Assembly: GCA_963727635.1 (NCBI GenBank)
Contig: CAVSHP010000021.1
Location: 62,001 to 126,000, forward strand
DNA length: 64,000 nt
Reading direction: 5' to 3'
From: SZUA-36 sp963727635
GTDB lineage: Bacteria > Pseudomonadota > Gammaproteobacteria > Xanthomonadales > SZUA-36
Shown: piece after piece, positions 47,061-55,805 of the stretch
How the letters are laid out: each line of letters opens with the position of its first letter
Position numbering within the stretch: the stretch's first letter is position 1
Program-made: the position numbers and the translations under genes
The notes under the pieces: generated by a model
Told to the model about the DNA's origin: nothing
Seen by the model: only the letters and a program-made list of their open reading frames with translations
The model's database searches: none

Positions 47061-48635
47061 ATGAATAAATTACAAACTCAGGAACTTTGGAGCCAACTTA
47101 AAAAACGCAAGGTTGTAAGGGTTGCGTTGGTGTATCTGCTTGCCGGTTTGCTGGTCATTCTCGCCGCCACGGTAGTCTTCGAATCAATTGACGTACCACC
47201 CTTTGTTATTTCCCTCCTGCTGACGGTCGTCTTTCTTGGATTCCCCGTCGCCCTGGTGCTTGGCTGGATGTATGAAATTACCCCGGACGGTATCCGCAAG
47301 GACTCTACAGGTCATATCGAAACCACCACCCGGATCGAGGTCTACGATGCCGATGCGCCGTCTGTCGCTGTTCTGCCCTTCGAGGATCTGAGCGAAGATC
47401 AGGACCAGGTGTATTTTTGCGAGGGTTTCGCGGAAGAGGTTCACGATGCCCTGCGCAAGGTTCCAAACCTGCGGGTGGCCTCACGGGCGGCCTCGTTTCT
47501 GCTCGGCAGCAAGAAGCCGGATTTCAGGGAAGTGGCCAGCAAGCTCAAAGTGCAGTCGGTGCTCAAGGGGTCGGTTAAAAAAACGCCTGACAAGCTGCAT
47601 GTCAGCGTGCAGTTGATCAATACCGAGGATGGAAGCCTGCGCTGGTCACGCCAGTATGACCGCCCGCTCAAGGACATTTTTGATCTCGAGGAAGAGATTG
47701 AGAACTCAGTATTGAAAGCAATGAACGTGACAAAACCCGATACCGCCCGCGTACCCCGGCAACGTGTTGACCTGAAGGTCTATGAGCTGTTTTTGCGTGG
47801 TCTGTGCTGTTTTGCCAGGCATACCACCCAGGACAATGTCTATGCACGGCAGCTATTCAAACAGGTGATTGATATTGCGCCTGATTTTGGACGTGCCTGG
47901 GCTACACTGGCTTACACCTACGGTTATTCCTACATGTATTTCAATGCCACCGATGTAAACCTGGCGGAAGCAAAACGCACCAGCAAACAGGCGTTGAAGC
48001 TCGCCCCCGAACTGGCGGAGTCGCATGTTTCGGCGGGTATCGCCTCCTGCATGGACCAGAATTACAACAAGGCCGAGGGCGAATTTGAGCTGGCCATCGA
48101 ACTCGATCCGAAAAACTTCAGGGCCTGGTACTTTTACGCTCGCGCCAAGGTGCACGAAGGTGATCTTGAGAGGGCGCTGAAACTGTTTGACCGGGCCTCG
48201 AGGGTCCGTTCCGAAGATTACCAAAGCGTGTTGTTACAGGCCCAGTTGTATACCAGCCTCGGGCGGAAAGACAAGGCGCTCGAAGTCACGCGCGAAGGCA
48301 TCGAACGCGTCAGGGCGAGGCTCGATATCGATCCGAATGACAACCGTGCGCTCAATATGGGTGCTTTCGCGTTGTTGCGGCTGGGCAAGGGGGAAGAAGC
48401 GACCACCTGGATGTGGACCTCGCTGAAAAACGCTCCGATGGATTCCATCATCCAGTACAACGGTGCCTGTTTCTATTCGCTGGCGGGGGATATCAAGCAT
48501 TCCCTGGACTGTCTCGAACACTGCCTGATCAAGGTGGGTAACATCAGCCGCGAGTGGCTGGATCACGATTCGGACCTGGATAATATCCGCAATCACCCCA
48601 GGTTTGCAGAAATCGTCAGCAACTTCCCGGAATAG
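47061..48635 (+). CDS. TM-TolB-like-TPR protein (paralogue 2)
   Basis: 524 aa from ATG 47061; an in-frame ATG 36 bp upstream has no better ribosome site. Same layout as the protein at 3663-5318: LKKRKVVRVALVYLLAGLLV, second membrane helix, WMYEITPDGI, TolB-like domain (SVAVLPFEDLSEDQDQVYFC, VLKGSVKK, WSRQYDRPLKDIFDLEEEI), then TPR repeats (DFGRAWATLAYTYGYSYM, AEGEFELAIELDPKNFRAWY). It lacks the Cys-rich tail of its paralogue. Likely a membrane-tethered scaffold; no enzymatic domain. Confidence 0.8.
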   Translation: MNKLQTQELWSQLKKRKVVRVALVYLLAGLLVILAATVVFESIDVPPFVISLLLTVVFLGFPVALVLGWMYEITPDGIRKDSTGHIETTTRIEVYDADAPSVAVLPFEDLSEDQDQVYFCEGFAEEVHDALRKVPNLRVASRAASFLLGSKKPDFREVASKLKVQSVLKGSVKKTPDKLHVSVQLINTEDGSLRWSRQYDRPLKDIFDLEEEIENSVLKAMNVTKPDTARVPRQRVDLKVYELFLRGLCCFARHTTQDNVYARQLFKQVIDIAPDFGRAWATLAYTYGYSYMYFNATDVNLAEAKRTSKQALKLAPELAESHVSAGIASCMDQNYNKAEGEFELAIELDPKNFRAWYFYARAKVHEGDLERALKLFDRASRVRSEDYQSVLLQAQLYTSLGRKDKALEVTREGIERVRARLDIDPNDNRALNMGAFALLRLGKGEEATTWMWTSLKNAPMDSIIQYNGACFYSLAGDIKHSLDCLEHCLIKVGNISREWLDHDSDLDNIRNHPRFAEIVSNFPE

Positions 48636-48670
48636 TAAAAATCTGCCACGTCTGAGGTTATGATGCAGGT

Positions 48671-49354
48671 ATGCATCTGTTGCTGCCGCTGGTTTTCATC
48701 ATTGCACTGATTCTTGGCCCCGGCTGGTGGGTGCGCAAGGTCATGTCCCGTTACAGCACTCCGGCTGACCGTTACGAGGGTACCGGCGGCGAACTGGCCA
48801 GGTACCTGTTGGATCGCCTCGATCTGAAAAATGTGAAAGTGGAAGAAACCTCTGCAGGCGATCACTACGACCCGCTGGAAAAAGTCGTACGGCTCACGCC
48901 TGAAAAACTCAACGGACGTTCACTGACCGCCGTGACCGTGGCCGCGCATGAAGTCGGACACGCACTCCAGGACAAGGTTGGCTTCGCACCATTGAAAATC
49001 CGCAACCGGCTGATCACGATGACGCGTCCGGTGGAACGCCTGGGCGCAGGTATCCTGATGGCCGCACCTTTCGTCGGCATGCTCACACGCGTGCCATCGT
49101 TAAGCCTGTTGATGATCCTCGGTGGTCTGATGAGTCTGCTGACCACTACCCTGGTGCACCTGGTGACCCTGCCGACCGAATGGGACGCCAGTTTCAAGCG
49201 CGCCTTACCCATGCTGGAACATGGCGGTATCCTCAAACCGGTCGACCTGCCACACGCCAGACGCCTGCTCACCGCGGCAGCACTCACCTACGTCTCAGCC
49301 TCGCTTGCCAGCCTGCTGAATATCGCCCGCTGGTGGACGTTGCTGAGACGGTAA
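48671..49354 (+). CDS. YugP-like zinc metallopeptidase (membrane)
   Basis: 227 aa. N-terminal membrane helix, then TVAAHEVGHALQDKVG with the HExxH zinc site (His93, Glu94, His97), followed by further hydrophobic helices and LPTEWDASFKRALPMLEHGG, the conserved block of the YugP/neutral zinc metallopeptidase 2 family, which supplies the third zinc ligand as an acidic residue. Substrates are unknown; membrane protein quality control is a reasonable guess. It follows the TPR gene by 36 bp on the same strand. Confidence 0.82.
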   Translation: MHLLLPLVFIIALILGPGWWVRKVMSRYSTPADRYEGTGGELARYLLDRLDLKNVKVEETSAGDHYDPLEKVVRLTPEKLNGRSLTAVTVAAHEVGHALQDKVGFAPLKIRNRLITMTRPVERLGAGILMAAPFVGMLTRVPSLSLLMILGGLMSLLTTTLVHLVTLPTEWDASFKRALPMLEHGGILKPVDLPHARRLLTAAALTYVSASLASLLNIARWWTLLRR

Positions 49355-49428
49355 ATTAAAGCTGCGAGTTTAAGTGTTATGTTTGATCGCAACGTTTTCC
49401 ATCAGTTTCGTCAGGGGCGCCGAGGCCA

Positions 49429-49695
49429 TGCAGTACCTTACTTCAGGACACGCTGTGAACCATCCATGGGCGCTCGATCCTCGGCTTCCTGCCTCGAACG
49501 GTCCTGAAGTAAGGTACTGCACACCCTCGCCGCTGTGCGTAATCATAGGTCGTCGGTTCCTGACAGATTTGCACGGCGGTTGCCGGGCGCTGGGGCGGGT
49601 AGTTATTACCAGGACCGTACGAGGCAGGAAGCCGAGTATCGCGCCACATGGATGTGACTAGCGAGTCCCGGTAATAACTACCCGCCCGAGCGCCC
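49429..49695 (-). repeat. Double-hairpin composite element, copy 2 (inverted)
   Basis: Reverse-complement counterpart of 24211-24482. Hairpin B': arms 49429-49449 and 49501-49521, 21 bp; the outer five pairs seen in copy 1 are lost on the left. Hairpin A': arms 49585-49615 and 49665-49695, 31 nt with two mismatches. Spacer and heads match copy 1 at over 90 percent by eye. The outermost part of stem A differs (GGGCGCT/AGCGCCC here, GACACTG/CAGTGTC in copy 1) but remains complementary. Non-coding. Confidence 0.8.
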
Positions 49696-49741
49696 CCCCA
49701 TAAATTTTCGAATCACTGCTCCGGCCCAGATGAAAGCCTTT

Positions 49742-51521
49742 CTACAGCGGCCAGACCCACAGGATAACCGGCGCGCCGATAACGATGACGAGAATTTCCA
49801 ATGGCAGTCCCATGCGCCAGTAATCGCCGAAGCGATAACCGCCCGGACCCAGGATAAGGGTATTGTTCTTGTGGCCGATAGGTGTCAGGAACGCGCAACT
49901 CGAAGCGACTGCGACAGACATCAGGAAAGGGTCCGGAGCAACCCCCAGGCTGTTGGCAATATTGACCGCAATGGGCGCCATGATCACGGCGGTGGCGACA
50001 TTGTTCATCACGTCCGAAAGCGTCATCGTCACCACCATCAGGATGACCAGCACCATGGCCGGAGAAATGTTCGAGGACGCATTAACGATCGCGGATGCGA
50101 TCATACCGGTCCCGCCGCTGGATTCCAGCGCGACCCCGATGGGGATCATGGATCCCAGCAGCACGATCACCGGCCATTCGATAGACTGAAAGAGTTGCCG
50201 CAGGGGCATGATTCCGGTCAGGACCATCAATACCACGGCGAAACCGAGGGCGACCGGCAGATACAGCACACCGAAACTGGCGAGCAAAACGGCCGTTGCA
50301 AAAATCAGTACCGCCAGACCGGCCTTTTTGCGTTGCGTGATCTGCAGGCCTCTTTCCGCCAGCGGCAGACAGCCCAGCCAGGTGGCAATTTCATCCAGTT
50401 TCTCGTTGTTTCCAAGCAATAGCAGAATATCACCCGCCTGTATTTCAAGTTCCCGTACACGTTTGCTGAAGCGTTTGCCCTGCCGTGAGACGCCGAGCAG
50501 TGTCACACCGTGGTGATACATCAGGCGCAAGGAACGAGCCGAACGGCCTTCAATACGTGCCCCCTGTGGAACCACGACTTCCAGCAACGAGGCATCATCG
50601 GAATTAAAAATGCCGCCCTCGGTGGTACTTTTCCTGACGTATGCGAGTCCAAGGGCGCCAACGATGGCTTCGATGCCTTCCGGCGCCGCTTTTACAATCA
50701 GGATGTCGTTTTTGCGTATCTCGACACGGCGCGCCATACCCGGTTGGCGCTCGCCCCGTCTTATGAGACCAATGATTTCGACATCGTGTTCTCCGGTTAC
50801 ATCGTCCAGATCCCTTACCTGCTTGCCTATGACCGACGACTTTTCAGGTACTTTTACCTCGGCGAGATAGTCTCCCAACTGGCTCAGTTCATTGGGTGTG
50901 TCGTGCTGGCCGCGCGTCAACCGGTATCAACCGCCAGCCGATCAACGCAACGTAGGCCACTCCCACGATGGCGACAGCCAGGCCGACCGGTGCGAAATCG
51001 AACATGGCATAGGGTTCACCCAGCACACGGCCCCGGTATGCGGCGATCACGATATTGGGTGGTGTGCCGATCAGCGTGATCATTCCGCCCAGGATCGAGG
51101 CAAATGACAGTGGCATGAGACTCAGTGCGGGGCTGCGCTTTGCTTTTACCGCCGCCTGGATATCGAGCGGCATCAGCAAGGCCAGTGCCGCCACGTTATT
51201 CATGACTGCAGACAGGATGGCGGCGAAACCGGCCATGATACTGATATGTGCAGCGAGCTTGCGGGATCCTTTAATGAGGTATCTTGACAGTAGTTCGATG
51301 GCGCCGGAGTTTGACAGGCCGCGACTGACGATCAGCACCAGTGCAACCACCACCACCGCGGGGTGTCCAAATCCCGAGAAGATCTCGTTGGAAGGTATGA
51401 CACCGCTGGCTGCGGCAATCAGCAGCGCTGAAAATGCCACGAGATCGTAACGCCAACGTCCCCAGATGAGGAACACAAAGACGAAAAACAGCAGGGTAAA
51501 TAGTATGTTCTGGTCTGTCAT
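49742..51521 (-). CDS. SLC13/DASS-type permease with TrkA-C domains (frame-broken)
   Basis: About 592 aa when joined. The first half (start 51521) has helices including GHPAVVVVALVLIVSRGL, SAVMNNVAALALLMP and MITLIGTPPNIVIAAYRG; then two TrkA-C/RCK-C domains (KVPEKSSVIGKQVRDLD; VVPQGARIEGRSARSLRL); then the second transport half with MTLSDVMNNVATAVIMAPIA and SCAFLTPIGHKNNTLILGPG. A one-base shift near 50910-50922 links GWRLIPVD to RGQHDTPNELSQLGDYL. Likely a sodium-coupled anion or organic acid transporter; sulfate and dicarboxylate are both possible. Confidence 0.82.
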
Positions 51522-51798
51522 GCCCTCTATTGTTCGATTGGTCCCGGTTGATGGTATAAAGTCGCCGCAGCGGGACTCCGCTACTGGCCCTGGTTCGCGT
51601 TTTTACAGACCTGGCAATTGTAGTAAGTCCGTCTTCCAATAGCCAATTGAAATGACGCCGCTTTGCGGGTGGGTGGGCAGGACAGCTTCCAGATCAGTTT
51701 GCGAGGATAATAGACCTGAATATTCACTATAATATTTGTGCCGCGTCTGCTTTTTCAGGTCTCCATACGTGCAGGTGTGGTTTAATCAGGAGAATCAT

Positions 51799-52191
51799 AT
51801 GAACAGGTTCTTATATAAATTGATGGTCGTGGTGACACTGTGCTGTTTTGCAGGCAGCGCAAGCAGCAAGGAATTGATCCGGGAATTCAAAGGCTCTGAA
51901 AGCAAAACTACGGCGGAATTCGAGGTGGAAGCACCCTGGATCGTCGATTGGCGCACCAATGGCGACTACCCCGGCCAGATGGCGGTGGAGATCAACCTGC
52001 TCACCCCGGCGGGTGAGTACCTGGGCAAAATCGCCATGACCAAGTATGTTGATAATGGTGTGAGGTTGTTCAATGAAAGCGGCCGTTATGTTTTGCAGGT
52101 CGATTCCAGTCTTGCAAGCTGGACGCTGCGTGTTGAGCAACTGACCAGGGCGGAAGCCGAAACCTATACGCCGAAGGAAAAAATCGAGTAG
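51799..52191 (+). CDS. Small secreted protein, unknown
   Basis: 130 aa. ATG 51799 follows AGGAG by six bases, and a signal peptide (LMVVVTLCCFAGSASS) starts there; an upstream in-frame start is less likely. The mature domain (AEFEVEAPWIVDWRTNGDYP, then YVLQVDSSLASWTLRVEQL) is a beta-rich module with a terminal charged tail. The pattern W-x-V-D-W followed by F/Y-x-L-x-V-x-S-x-x-x-W-T-L is seen in small periplasmic proteins, but I cannot name the family. Confidence 0.65.
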   Translation: MNRFLYKLMVVVTLCCFAGSASSKELIREFKGSESKTTAEFEVEAPWIVDWRTNGDYPGQMAVEINLLTPAGEYLGKIAMTKYVDNGVRLFNESGRYVLQVDSSLASWTLRVEQLTRAEAETYTPKEKIE

Positions 52192-52351
52192 ATAGACCTC
52201 CCGGTTCGATCGGCGGTATTGCCTTCCTCCCGACCATTGACCCGGCGCGGCTTCACCCCAACATCCTGTGTGAAGGATGTTATTGGAGTGCCTGTTTTAA
52301 GCCGATTATTCGTGGCGGGGGTGTTGTCAATCCATTTAAGAGTGGTCGTTT

Positions 52352-53296
52352 ATGGAATACAAAGACTATTACGCTGTTTTGGGCATCGGCCGCAAGGCCA
52401 CCCAGGATGAGATCAAGCGGGCTTACCGCAAGCTCGCCCGCAAGTACCATCCGGATGTCAGCAAGGAAGCCGATGCTGAAAAGAAATTCAAGGACCTCGG
52501 CGAGGCCTACGAGGTTCTGAAGGATCCGGAAAAGCGCATTGCCTATGATCAGCTGGGTTCAAACTGGAATTCCCAACAGGGTTTTCAACCGCCACCTGAC
52601 TGGGGCTCCGGTTTTGAGTTTCACGGGTCACCGAGAGGCGCAGGCCGCGAACAGGATTTCAGTGATTTTTTTGAGTCGCTGTTCGGGCAGGCCAGGAGCC
52701 CGCGTGGCAGTAGCCGGGGGTTCCAAATGCAGGGTGAAGACCATCACGCCAAAATTCTCATCGATCTCGAAGACAGCTACCATGGCGCGTCCCGCTCAAT
52801 TTCATTGCAGATGCCGGAAGTGACGGGTGACGGGCACGTGGTCAGCCGGAACCGGACATTGAAAGTCAACATTCCCAAGGGTGTCCGCCAGGGTCAGCAG
52901 ATCCGTCTGAGCGGTCAGGGCGCCAAGGGGCATGGCAGCGGCAAGGCAGGGGATCTGTACCTGGAAATTGAATTTAACCCGCATCGTTTTTACCGCGTTG
53001 AAGGCGCTGATGTTTACCTCGAACTGCCGGTAGCCCCGTGGGAGGCGGCCCTGGGCGACAGCGTCAAGGTGCCGACACCATCCGGTGCAATCGACCTGAA
53101 GATCCCCGCGAATTCAAAGGCCGGTAAAAAATTGAGGTTGAAAGGACGGGGTATTCCTGCAAAAACTCCCGGTGACCTTTACGTCGTGTTGCAGATTGCC
53201 TTGCCACCCGCCGATGACGACAAATCAAGAGAGCTCTACCAACGTATGCGGGAGGAGATCAAGTTTGACCCGCGTGCAGCGATGGAGGTGGCCTGA
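52352..53296 (+). CDS. cbpA: DnaJ-class co-chaperone CbpA
   Basis: 314 aa. J-domain at residues 1-70 with HPD at 33-35 (RKYHPDVSKE), a Gly/Phe-rich linker (about 75-130), then two C-terminal substrate-binding domains (VNIPKGVRQGQQIRLSGQG, LPVAPWEAALGDSVKVPTP). No zinc-finger repeats, so CbpA and not DnaJ. The modulator gene follows after 2 bp. A small hairpin (AACATCC/GGATGTT) lies near 52260-52280 upstream. Confidence 0.93.
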   Translation: MEYKDYYAVLGIGRKATQDEIKRAYRKLARKYHPDVSKEADAEKKFKDLGEAYEVLKDPEKRIAYDQLGSNWNSQQGFQPPPDWGSGFEFHGSPRGAGREQDFSDFFESLFGQARSPRGSSRGFQMQGEDHHAKILIDLEDSYHGASRSISLQMPEVTGDGHVVSRNRTLKVNIPKGVRQGQQIRLSGQGAKGHGSGKAGDLYLEIEFNPHRFYRVEGADVYLELPVAPWEAALGDSVKVPTPSGAIDLKIPANSKAGKKLRLKGRGIPAKTPGDLYVVLQIALPPADDDKSRELYQRMREEIKFDPRAAMEVA

Positions 53297-53298
53297 TC

Positions 53299-53601
53299 AT
53301 GAGCAATGATAGCAATCAGGGACAGGTGCTTTTTGGCGAAGTCCTCGAAGAAAGTGATCTGATCAGCCTGGCCGAACTGTGCCGCAGTTGCACCGTTGAA
53401 ACCCAAACCATCACCACGCTGGTGTCGGAAGGCATACTTGAACCGCGCGGCGGGGATGTCGAACACTGGCAGTTCAGCGTGGTCAGCCTGAGACGGGTGA
53501 GGACGGTCATTCACCTGCAGCGTGACCTGGGTGTCAACCTGGCAGGCGCTGCGCTGGCGCTGGATTTGCTGGATCGGATCGCGGAACTGGAACGCCGTTA
53601 G
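53299..53601 (+). CDS. cbpM: Chaperone modulator CbpM
   Basis: 100 aa, MerR-related helical fold: ISLAELCRSCTVETQTITTL, then SLRRVRTVIHLQRDLGVNLA. CbpM binds the J-domain of CbpA and blocks its action on DnaK. Position two bases after cbpA is the standard arrangement. Confidence 0.9.
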   Translation: MSNDSNQGQVLFGEVLEESDLISLAELCRSCTVETQTITTLVSEGILEPRGGDVEHWQFSVVSLRRVRTVIHLQRDLGVNLAGAALALDLLDRIAELERR

Positions 53602-53702
53602 GCACGGCCATTAATGCCCCCATCCCCCGTGTATAACATCGTCGCGCGTATTCCTTTATTATGACCGTCCGAATGATTGCAGATGGATAACAGGAAATTC
53701 CG

Positions 53703-54452
53703 ATGAAATATTTACTCAGTGCTTTATTGATCGTTTCCGCCGGCCTGGCATATGCCGATAGTTTTGATGCCACCGAGGCCAAGCTGAAAGCCGCGATGGC
53801 ATCGGATATCAGGACCGATGCTGAAAAAGACCGTGACGCCAATCGCAAGCCGATCCAGACCCTGGAATTTTTTGGTCTGCGTGACAACATGAAAATCATC
53901 GAACTACTGCCGGGCGGTGGCTGGTACACCAAGCTGCTGGTACCCGTTGTGGCGGAAAATGGCGAATATTACGCAGCGCTCGGAACCGGCACGATTGCCA
54001 ATTCGGTGCTCACCCTGCCGGGTTTTGAAGATGCACAGATTCTTGCAGCCGATTCAAAAGTGTTCAAAAAGGATGGTGCGCGTCTGTATACCGTTGAAAC
54101 CAACGGTTTCGGCATTACCGGTGTGGACATGGTGCTGACATTTCGCAACTACCATAATTTTGACGCGGAAGGCCGCGCAGCCATGGACAAGGCCGCATTT
54201 GACGCCTTGAAATCGGGTGGTGTTTACGGCGTGGTCGATCATACCCGCCGCCACATGGAAGGGGATAATCCCGAGAATGTTCGCAGGGTTGACCCGGTCA
54301 TGGCCATTTATGAAATTGAATCGGCCGGCTTCAGGTTTGCAGGTTATTCTGATCTGCATTACCGTCCCGATGACGAATTACGCTACGAGGTGGGACGCAA
54401 AACGGTTACCGGCAATACCGACCGTTTCACCCTGAAGTTCGTTAAACCCTAG
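53703..54452 (+). CDS. Secreted class I methyltransferase-like protein (COG4798 type)
   Basis: 249 aa. Signal peptide (LLSALLIVSAGLAYA), then a Rossmann-like methyltransferase fold: MKIIELLPGGGWYTKLLVP is motif I, MVLTFRNYHNF motif IV, ALKSGGVYGVVDHT motif V/VI. Such exported 'predicted methyltransferases' are widespread, yet SAM is not expected outside the cytoplasm, so activity is uncertain. Monocistronic; a short terminator-like hairpin (CCCCAC/GTGGGG, 54473-54488) follows. Confidence 0.75.
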   Translation: MKYLLSALLIVSAGLAYADSFDATEAKLKAAMASDIRTDAEKDRDANRKPIQTLEFFGLRDNMKIIELLPGGGWYTKLLVPVVAENGEYYAALGTGTIANSVLTLPGFEDAQILAADSKVFKKDGARLYTVETNGFGITGVDMVLTFRNYHNFDAEGRAAMDKAAFDALKSGGVYGVVDHTRRHMEGDNPENVRRVDPVMAIYEIESAGFRFAGYSDLHYRPDDELRYEVGRKTVTGNTDRFTLKFVKP

Positions 54453-54521
54453 TTCCTTAAACCCTGAATTTTCCCCACGACAGTGGGGGTTTGCAGGACC
54501 TATTGCGGTATTGAATTATAG

Positions 54522-54542
54522 TACCCCCGCTTTCGCGGGGTA
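54522..54542. terminator. Terminator-like hairpin after the cyclophilin gene
   Basis: TACCCCCGC and GCGGGGTA pair around a TTTC loop with one bulged C, 25 bp downstream of the minus-strand stop at 54567. Confidence 0.4.
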
Positions 54543-54566
54543 TTCTGCGTGCTTTTATACCGGGTT

Positions 54567-55642
54567 TTACTGGGCGCTCAATGTTTCACAAAGAGCGACG
54601 TTGTCGTTGGCTACGCGTTGTATGGGCACCGTGCCTTGCCGGTTGATTGACGGGATGTCGTATTCAACCATACCCGTGCTGCAATCCGCAAAAGTCAGCG
54701 TGATCGTGCCGCCATCGGTGCGCGTGATCGTGGATGCGGCGTCGAAAAGACCGCCTGATGCAAACTCGATGTCCAACACGGCCGTATTACCATTGATCGG
54801 ACCAACGGCGGTCAGCCAGCGATGGCCGGGTGAACCGAGGTTGGCGGCTGACTCGTCTGCGGGCAGTTCCGTGTCATAGGTGAACCAGGCCAGGTTGACC
54901 ACGCCGAGATTGGGAAATACGGTGATAAAAAATCCCTGGCCGCTGGTGACCGGGTTATACCAGCCGTCATTCAGACCGGCATTCATCACGAAGGTCGAAT
55001 CCGGTGGTGCGGCATCCGCGCTGACGTCGGTCATCACGAGGTTTGCTTCGGTTATGTATTTTCCCGAGACATAGTTGATAACGGGCAATTCAGCAAAAGG
55101 ACCGGCGAGCGTCGATGACCTGTAACTGGCTGATGGCGTCCGCCACGGCCATGCCGCTCGGTTACCCTGCCAAAAACGGTAAATCCGCCGTTTTGATTGT
55201 CGAGCAATGCCGAGTTGTCGGCGAGGTTGATAAACCACTGGCTGGTGGCGCTGTCAGGGTTTCCGTCGATCTTGGCCATGGCCACGGTGCCGCGTGTATT
55301 GGATATCTTGAATTCGTTATCAACCGGGGCAAACGGGATGATGCCCGGTGGATTTACGCCATTGAAGGTAAATCCGCCGCCCTGGATCACGAACCCGGGT
55401 ACACTGCGGTGCATGAAGGACCTGTAGTACTTGTAATTTTGCACATAGTTGAGGAAATTGGCGACCGTCCTGGGCGCATCATCCGTTAACAATTCAATCT
55501 GAATGTCACCAAGCGGCGTCTCAATCAACGCGGTGTCCGCCAGCGTTGTGACCGGGATCGCCAGCAGGGCGGACACGGCAAACGTGGCGAGCAGGTTACG
55601 GGTAGTTTTTACAAATTTACTAGGCTTGGCTATCGACATCAT
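54567..55642 (-). CDS. Periplasmic cyclophilin with an extra C-terminal domain (frame-broken)
   Basis: About 358 codons. Signal peptide, then a cyclophilin-type peptidyl-prolyl isomerase (TPLGDIQIELLTDDAPRTVA, FMHRSVPGFVIQGGGF, GTVAMAKIDGNPDSATSQWF, NGGFTVFGRV). A one-base shift near 55158-55165 gives GMAVADAISQLQVID, and another near 55115-55120 gives TLAGPFAELPVINY. After it comes a ~130-aa domain (DGWYNPVTSGQGFFITVF, AWFTYDTELP, GHRWLTAVGPINGNTAVLDI, TLTFADCSTGMVEYDI) that I have seen only as a repeated uncharacterised module in secreted gammaproteobacterial proteins. Fusion to a foldase is notable. Confidence 0.78.
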
Positions 55643-55805
55643 CAGTGCTTCCGGGGTGTAAATATATGTTTTCAGGGGGGATGCAATATACCAGACCTGA
55701 AGAATCGTTCAAGGATTCCATTTGACCAGGATCAGTTGAACTGCTAATAGTGAGTCACGGTCTTATATTTAGATATAATATTAAACAACGTACCGGGGCA
55801 TCATC

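Noticed and set aside
49374..49661. Open frames through the second double-hairpin element
   Set aside because: Same reason; the encoded peptide mirrors the one from copy 1 because the DNA is repeated, not because a protein is conserved.
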